Positions 60,012 to 64,000 of a stretch of DNA of 64,000 nt are shown piece after piece; the stretch's first letter is position 1, and each line of letters starts with the position of its first letter. The translations under genes and the position numbers were made by a program. The stretch is taken from NCBI RefSeq assembly GCF_035946055.1, contig NZ_CP108364.1, positions 3,596,001 through 3,660,000 of the forward strand. Reading direction: 5' to 3'. The notes below the pieces were generated by a model that was not told the DNA's origin, did not search any database, and worked only from the letters and a program-made list of their open reading frames with translations. The stretch comes from Streptomyces sp. NBC_01341. GTDB taxonomy: Bacteria > Actinomycetota > Actinomycetes > Streptomycetales > Streptomycetaceae.

Positions 60012-60554
60012 CTAGTCAGCGCAGTCCACAAAGCCGTGGTCAGCCAGTGCCGTGGGGCGCTGCGCAAGCCACCCGGAGACGCGCGGGCCCCCGTTCACCG
60101 CACCGCCCTCCCGGACAGTGCGCACGTACGCGAACCCCTGCCGGAGGTAGTACCGCTGTAGCGCGTCATTCGTCGTCCAGGCGTCAAGCCGCAGCCACTT
60201 GGCGCCGGCGCGGTACGCCCTGTCTCCCGCCCAGTCGAGAAGCCGACCACCAAGATTCTGTCCGGCATGAGTGCGCGCAACAGTCAGCTTGGTGACGAAG
60301 AGGGACGGCTCCCTCAACTCCTGCTCCGTCCACAGGCCCTCTTCTACGTCCGGCGTGAGTGTGATGGTGGCGGCCGTGACGTCGCCGTCCACGACCATGA
60401 AGACAGAACCTGCCTCAACCGTGGCAAGCAGCCGGTCAGCGGGATAGGGGCGCTGCCACTGATCGCTGCCGAGACGCGTGAGCCAAGCCGCGGCCTCCTC
60501 GCGGAAGGCCAACAGCTTGGCCACATCATCTGGGCGTGCGGGATTGATTTTCAC
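60012..60554 (-). CDS. GNAT family N-acetyltransferase
   Basis: The GTG at 60554 overlaps the upstream GntR stop codon (GTGA), giving 180 residues. The GNAT core is visible: LFVTKLTVARTHAGQNLGGRLLDWAGDRAYRAGAKWLRLDAWTTNDALQRYYLRQGFAYV, with the acetyl-CoA loop AGQNLGGRLL in place of the usual Q/RxxGxG/A. The substrate is unknown. Coupling to a GntR regulator of the element suggests it serves element maintenance or gives the host resistance. Confidence 0.85.
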   Translation of the reverse strand: MKINPARPDDVAKLLAFREEAAAWLTRLGSDQWQRPYPADRLLATVEAGSVFMVVDGDVTAATITLTPDVEEGLWTEQELREPSLFVTKLTVARTHAGQNLGGRLLDWAGDRAYRAGAKWLRLDAWTTNDALQRYYLRQGFAYVRTVREGGAVNGGPRVSGWLAQRPTALADHGFVDCAD

Positions 60555-61324
60555 TGAGGTTCGTTCTCGCTTCGGGCGGACTGGTCGCCGATCTCGTAGT
60601 TCATCCGGTTCAGGTCACCCCGGAACGTCGTAATGGTGCAGCGGATGGGCCGCTCCGCCGAATACCCCGTACGCATCCAGAGGAGCACGGGCACTCCCGC
60701 GCCGATCTCCAGCAGCCGTGCCTCATCCGGGGTCGGCATGCGGGTCGAAATCTCGTCGAAGTACCCGATCTGCTCAATCCCATGAGCGGCCAGGTATCGA
60801 GTGGTGCCCTCTTCGATATCGCCAGGCTCTGCGATGCGGCGGGCCTCATCGACCAGCCACGCCGGGTAGTACGTGGCCTGCGTCGACCAGGGAACGTCAT
60901 CCACGTACCGATGACAGAACCGCAGGACAGCGCGGGATTCGGGGTCAACCTTGAGCCTCTTCGCCACATCGGCAGGGGCAGGCAGAACCTCGACCCTGAA
61001 CGTCTGGTGCGGTCGACGGCCGGCGGCTGTGACGTCCGTGCTGTAGGCGTCGCCGTTCTGCGGGAAGCTCAGGTCTTCGAACCGGGAGGCGTTCAACTCG
61101 AACACCTCGTGCTTGGCCACCTCGTATCCGAGGCCTTGGCTGGACGTGACAAGACCCTGCGTGACCAGCAGGCCAAGCCCAGACCGCACGGTGTTCCGGG
61201 ACGCGTCGAAGCGCGTGGACAGCTCACTCTCCGAGGGGAGCCGCGACCCGGGCGGATACGTCCCGTTGTCGATCTCGCGGCGCAGAGCATCCGCGACTTG
61301 CCGGTACTTCGGCTGCTTGCTCAT
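60551..61324 (-). CDS. GntR/HutC family regulator, KorSA-like
   Basis: From ATG 61324 the protein has 257 residues. The winged helix reads YRQVADALRREIDNGTYPPGSRLPSESELSTRFDASRNTVRSGLGLLVTQGLV. The rest is a UTRA ligand domain (about 95-250; FEDLSFPQN..., VLRFCHRYVDDVPWSTQATYYP). KorSA of pSAM2 is a GntR repressor that holds transfer and replication genes off, and its place at the head of the element with inverted operators upstream suggests the same role here. An in-frame extension upstream spans those operators and is rejected. Confidence 0.85.
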   Translation of the reverse strand: MSKQPKYRQVADALRREIDNGTYPPGSRLPSESELSTRFDASRNTVRSGLGLLVTQGLVTSSQGLGYEVAKHEVFELNASRFEDLSFPQNGDAYSTDVTAAGRRPHQTFRVEVLPAPADVAKRLKVDPESRAVLRFCHRYVDDVPWSTQATYYPAWLVDEARRIAEPGDIEEGTTRYLAAHGIEQIGYFDEISTRMPTPDEARLLEIGAGVPVLLWMRTGYSAERPIRCTITTFRGDLNRMNYEIGDQSARSENEPQ

Positions 61325-61344
61325 GCCCCCATCATGACGCACTC

Positions 61345-61439
61345 GCTCAACTTGTTGGTACATGTGGCCTCCGATCGCTTGACGCTTCACAGTCCGTTGG
61401 TGCACCATCACTACATCAGCTTGTACCAACAAGTTGAGC
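61345..61439. promoter_or_regulatory. Two inverted 18-bp operators for the GntR regulator
   Basis: GCTCAACTTGTTGGTACA (61345-61362) is repeated as its exact reverse complement at 61422-61439, 59 bp apart. Each contains a GntR-like palindrome (CTTGT-N4-ACAAG in the second, one mismatch in the first). The first lies 20 bases from the GntR start, the second faces the transfer operon, which fits repression in both directions. Confidence 0.8.
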
Positions 61440-61921
61440 AAGCGGTGCAGCTCCTTCAAGTGTGCGCCCTTGCGCCTTATTCCCTTCCTGAGCGCATCGC
61501 TCGTGGTGGGGGCTCAACAACTGCACAGCGTGATCCACCGCGTCAGTACGGCCGTGACCACACCGGCCGGGGCGAGTGGAGACCAGCCGACCGAGAACCG
61601 GCCCCCTTCACACCGGGGTCCACACCCCCTGACCGGGGAACGCCATCGGCTCTAAGAACCGCACGGCACACCTTCGAAGCTGCCACCCCAGACTTCCGGG
61701 ATTTCGGACCTCCCCGGAACGAGCAGCGCCGTGCGAACAGGAGATCCGAAGCACCAGCGCTCACGGTGCCCGGCATTCGGGCCCGCCTCTCCGGCGGGCT
61801 GCGGTGCCGGGTCGCCGTGGTCGCTCGTAGCCCACGAACGACCCCCAGACGGCGCGAGGCCCCGGTGCTCGAACACCGGGGCCTCAGTTCGGGCCGTCCC
61901 ACCGTGAGGAGAAAACGACCC
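61440..61921 (+). other. Gene-free leader with hairpins
   Basis: No conserved protein is seen in these 480 bases. Hairpins occur at 61781-61799 (GCCCGCC/GGCGGGC) and at 61856-61885 (GAGGCCCCGGTG/CACCGGGGCCTC, 12-bp arms, 6-base loop). The second, 36 bases before the DUF6284 start, looks like an attenuator or the end of a small RNA. GAGGAGAA just before 61922 is the ribosome binding site. Confidence 0.55.
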
Positions 61922-62191
61922 ATGAAGCCCATCGCTGCACTTCAGGCCCTTGTTACGGCCGCGTCGCTCGACGTCGAGCCGTCGGCCGCTGAGCTGGACG
62001 CGATCGACCGGGAGATGCCGCTCATCCGGGCGGAGGTCGAGTTGCTGGACGCGCAGATCATGACCATCGACCGGCCGGCGAACGAGCTGGACATCCGCCG
62101 GGTCCGCCGGGCCCGCAACCGGGTCCTGGCGGCCCGGCGGGACCTCACCAACCGGGCTTCCGGCACGGCGGAGTCCGGGGGCGCGGCATGA
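61922..62191 (+). CDS. DUF6284 family protein
   Basis: From ATG 61922, preceded by GAGGAGAA, this is an 89-residue, mainly helical protein: IAALQALVTAASLDVEPSAAELDAIDREMPLIRAEVELLDAQI with a basic second helix (RRVRRARNRVLAARRDL). The pattern fits DUF6284, a family found at the start of transfer operons in actinomycete elements. Biochemical function is unknown. Its stop overlaps the next start (ATGA), so it leads a translationally coupled operon. An upstream open extension is not conserved. Confidence 0.8.
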   Translation: MKPIAALQALVTAASLDVEPSAAELDAIDREMPLIRAEVELLDAQIMTIDRPANELDIRRVRRARNRVLAARRDLTNRASGTAESGGAA

Positions 62192-62514
62192 GCAAGCAGA
62201 TCTTCGGAGCGCAGATGTCGTTGCGCTGCTGCGGGACCACCAAGCCGGAAGTGACGACCGGTCCGTGCTGGCAGGTGTTCGTGGCCATGTCCGGACGGGT
62301 CAGTGAGTGGCCCACCTACACGTGGCCGACGTCCACCGACGTCCCGACCCCTGACCAGCGCCGGGAAGCGCTGTCGGAACTCGGGTTCGCCCTCGCCGAG
62401 GGCGCTGCATGGGAGTGGACGGAGGACACCGGGCCGGAGTACCACCCGCACCCGGTGCGCGTCGCGCTGCTGGCCGCAGTCAAGGTCCGGCCGCTGGAAG
62501 GTGGGGCGGCATGA
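62188..62514 (+). CDS. DUF6303 family protein
   Basis: The 108-residue protein starts MSKQIFGAQMSLRCCGTTKP and has aromatic-rich stretches (SEWPTYTWPT, AAWEWTEDTGPEYHPHPVRVALLAAVKV), as in the DUF6303 family of actinomycete elements. The fold looks like a small alpha-beta domain. It is coupled to DUF6284 upstream and to the SpdB-like gene downstream through ATGA overlaps. Function unknown. Confidence 0.75.
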   Translation: MSKQIFGAQMSLRCCGTTKPEVTTGPCWQVFVAMSGRVSEWPTYTWPTSTDVPTPDQRREALSELGFALAEGAAWEWTEDTGPEYHPHPVRVALLAAVKVRPLEGGAA

Positions 62515-63374
62515 ACGCCAAGACCGTTCTTCCCGCCGTCGGCATGACTGCCGTGTCCATGGTCCTCACCTTGGCTGTGGTGATGATGTGGCTGGGTACG
62601 GCGATGCCGTGGCCGGTCGCATTGGTCGTCGGTCTCGGGATCGACGGCGGATGGCTCGCCACCCTCGCCTACGAACGCCGCCTCGCAGCCCAAGGCGACC
62701 ACTCCACACCGGTCACCGCCGTCGGCTGGTCCTTCGGCCTCATCGCCACCGGCGTGCTGGTCGCCCACGCCCTCACCGCCGAAGAGTCCACGGGTGCGTG
62801 GCTGGCCGTCGCGTGGCTGCCGATCGCGGCCAAGGCCCTGTGGCTGGTCCACGGACTGTGGGAGCGCACCGCGCTCACCGTTGAAGCGCTGGACGCGATC
62901 CAGGGGATCCAGCAGGAAGCCCGCGACGAAGCCGCCGTGGCCCGCGCCCGACTCCGGGCCGAAGCCTCCACGGAAGAGACGCGGCTGACGGCCGTGACGC
63001 AGGCCGGCGCCCGCGTCGCACACGTACAGGCACGCACCGCCAACACCCTCTCCCGAGCCTGGTCGACCCTGGAATCCGCGCGGGAGGGTGAGGACACCGG
63101 ACGGGCGCTGACCAGCGTGACGACCCCCGTCACGCCCGGCGTCACACCCCGCTGGGAACTCCCCTTCTGGATCCCCTCCGACCCGGCTTCGGTGCTCGCG
63201 CTGGAGTCGCCCGGCGCCCTCACCGATCAGGTGCTCGACGCCCTCGTCGACCAGATCCGGCACAGCGAGACGCCCGCCCTGTCCTACCGGGAGATGGCCG
63301 CCCGCTTCCGGACCGCCGGGCACTCCGCATCCGAGGTTCGGCTGCGGGCCGCGTGGAAGCGCGTGGCTGCGTGA
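62511..63374 (+). CDS. SpdB-like plasmid/element spread protein
   Basis: The ATG at 62511 gives 287 residues. Four membrane helices lie in the first 130 residues (SMVLTLAVVMMWLGTAMPWPVALVVGLGIDGGWLATLAY, then GWSFGLIATGVLVAHALTA and WLAVAWLPIAAKALWLVHGLW), followed by a helical cytoplasmic part with coiled-coil character (EARDEAAVARARLRAEAS) and a C-terminal winged-helix-like end. This is the DUF2637/SpdB type that helps DNA spread between hyphal compartments after TraB-type transfer. It is coupled to the genes on both sides. Confidence 0.85.
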   Translation: MNAKTVLPAVGMTAVSMVLTLAVVMMWLGTAMPWPVALVVGLGIDGGWLATLAYERRLAAQGDHSTPVTAVGWSFGLIATGVLVAHALTAEESTGAWLAVAWLPIAAKALWLVHGLWERTALTVEALDAIQGIQQEARDEAAVARARLRAEASTEETRLTAVTQAGARVAHVQARTANTLSRAWSTLESAREGEDTGRALTSVTTPVTPGVTPRWELPFWIPSDPASVLALESPGALTDQVLDALVDQIRHSETPALSYREMAARFRTAGHSASEVRLRAAWKRVAA

Positions 63375-63730
63375 TGGCCACGCTGTCTGTCTACCGGTGG
63401 CGCCTGGCCCCGGACGGATACGCCACCCGCCGCCAACTCCGAGCCCTCGGGCTACGGCCCGGCGGCCAGGACGTAGCAGCGCAGCTCGAACGGCCCCGCC
63501 GACGGCGGGGCCCGCTGGTCGCCTACCTCTACCGCATCGACCGGGCCAAACCGGTACGGCCGATGACCCCCGCCCGGCGGGCCGCTCTCGCTAAGGCGAT
63601 GGCGGCCCGGCGGACCTGCCCCAACTGCCTTCGCGACGCGGGGTACTGCATCCCGCGTTCGCTCGGCATGTGCGTGCCCTGTTCAGACCTTTTCAGCAGC
63701 CGCCCGAGCCGCGGCAACGAGACGGAGTGA
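63374..63730 (+). CDS. RRQRL-motif zinc-binding protein
   Basis: The ATG at 63374 overlaps the SpdB-like stop, giving 118 residues. It has the RRQLRALGLRPGG motif (here RRQL), a stretch of YLYRIDRAKPVRPMTPARRAALAKAMAARRTC and a zinc pair-of-pairs CPNC, then CIP...CVPC. Such proteins accompany SpdB and Tra genes in actinomycete elements and probably bind DNA. The ribosome binding site is weak, so translation is likely coupled. Confidence 0.8.
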   Translation: MATLSVYRWRLAPDGYATRRQLRALGLRPGGQDVAAQLERPRRRRGPLVAYLYRIDRAKPVRPMTPARRAALAKAMAARRTCPNCLRDAGYCIPRSLGMCVPCSDLFSSRPSRGNETE

Positions 63731-63734
63731 CGTA

Positions 63735-64000
63735 GTGAAGCTGGAAGTCAGCACACACAAGCTCTTCGGCTACCGCTCCACCCTGCGCACCGCGAAGCGC
63801 CTGACCGAAGAGGCCGTCCGGGTCGTGGACCGGGCGGTCGCCGGCCGGATGCCGGACGTGCGGGTGGTGCTCACCGCAGAGCGGAACCTGGCGGAGGTGA
63901 GCACGGCTGCCGAGTGGGAGGCCGCCGGGTGCACCGACAAGCGCGTCCAGGCTCGTGCGCTGCGGTCCGCGAAGAAGTTGGCACGTGAGACCGCCGCCCG
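63735..64000 (+). CDS. Partial element protein, cut by the window edge
   Basis: A frame from GTG 63735, four bases after the RRQRL gene stop, runs open to the window end (88 codons seen). It reads VKLEVSTHKLFGYRSTLRTAKRLTEEAVRVVD and on with charged helices. It belongs to the same operon. Not enough is visible to name the family. Confidence 0.6.
   Translation, partial: MKLEVSTHKLFGYRSTLRTAKRLTEEAVRVVDRAVAGRMPDVRVVLTAERNLAEVSTAAEWEAAGCTDKRVQARALRSAKKLARETAA

Larger units (their letters stand above)
57546..64000. mobile_element. Left part of a pSAM2-type integrative element at tRNA-Arg(ACG)
   Basis: The segment starts at a 3' half of tRNA-Arg(ACG) and contains the accessory and transfer genes typical of actinomycete integrative conjugative elements: a GntR regulator, DUF6284, DUF6303, SpdB-like and RRQRL proteins. 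Two attachment copies (57546-57620 and 58380-58454) show that either two elements are stacked or an older one left a remnant. The intact tRNA, integrase, excisionase, RepSA-like and TraB/FtsK-like genes are expected beyond 64000. Confidence 0.8.

Overview
The window is high-GC actinobacterial DNA and reads as a Streptomyces chromosome. Third codon positions are almost all G or C. It carries a cobIJ fusion, the paired SigB-family sigma factors sigF and sigN next to upp and tadA, ECF41 and ECF42 sigma factors, DUF6284/DUF6303/RRQRL mobile-element proteins, and many genes whose start codon lies 6 to 7 bases after a -10 box, which suggests leaderless mRNA. All calls come from reading the sequence; no database search was run.

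Layout. (1) 1-2189: the end of an integrated element. It holds a partial membrane protein, a broken IS5-type transposase and a putative EVE-HNH modification-dependent endonuclease, and it stops exactly at the 3' half of a tRNA-Ser(GGA). (2) 2.2-7.2 kb: a tRNA-type terminator, a decayed gene, a 1317-residue secreted repeat protein and a decayed MFS gene. (3) 7.2-11.8 kb: a VOC protein, a PadR regulator with an SGNH hydrolase, a divergent Rrf2 regulator and NmrA-like protein, and an IclR regulator. (4) 11.9-23.4 kb: cobalamin ring synthesis (cobN under a cobalamin riboswitch, cobG, cobH, cobIJ, cobK, cbiD, cobM, cobL). (5) 23.5-31.3 kb: a YCII protein with ECF42 sigma, a HhH-GPD protein, an M28 peptidase, a VapB-labelled small protein, a LytR_C protein, upp, tadA with its companion, and tRNA-Ser(CGA). 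(6) 31.6-45.9 kb: a TetR regulator with a DHA2 exporter, sigF and sigN, a MarR regulator with a paralogous DHA2 exporter that carries three extra C-terminal beta domains, a YceI protein with the same kind of domain, a PPOX protein, a 2-hydroxyacid dehydrogenase, and another MFS/TetR pair. (7) 46.0-52.0 kb: a four-gene operon with response regulator, histidine kinase, GT2-GtrA and GT39. (8) 52.1-57.5 kb: an amidohydrolase, a DUF2797 protein, ECF41 sigJ with a flavoprotein, and a TPR protein. (9) 57.5-64.0 kb: the left part of a pSAM2-type integrative element at tRNA-Arg(ACG). Two tandem 75-bp copies of the tRNA 3' end bracket a small island with a cytidine-deaminase-like gene. They are followed by two membrane proteins, GNAT and GntR genes, twin operators, and a transfer operon (DUF6284, DUF6303, SpdB-like, RRQRL zinc protein) that runs off the window.

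How the parts work together. The cob genes turn precorrin-2 stage intermediates into hydrogenobyrinate and insert cobalt. CbiD appears to fill the CobF step beside the oxygen-dependent CobG. The exporter genes sit with one-component regulators and recognisable palindromic operators. The two mobile elements mark both ends of an otherwise ordinary chromosomal stretch. The most unusual items are the element-borne EVE-HNH gene, the exporter fused to carboxypeptidase-regulatory-like domains next to a YceI protein with the same module, and the doubled tRNA-Arg attachment site with its deaminase cargo.
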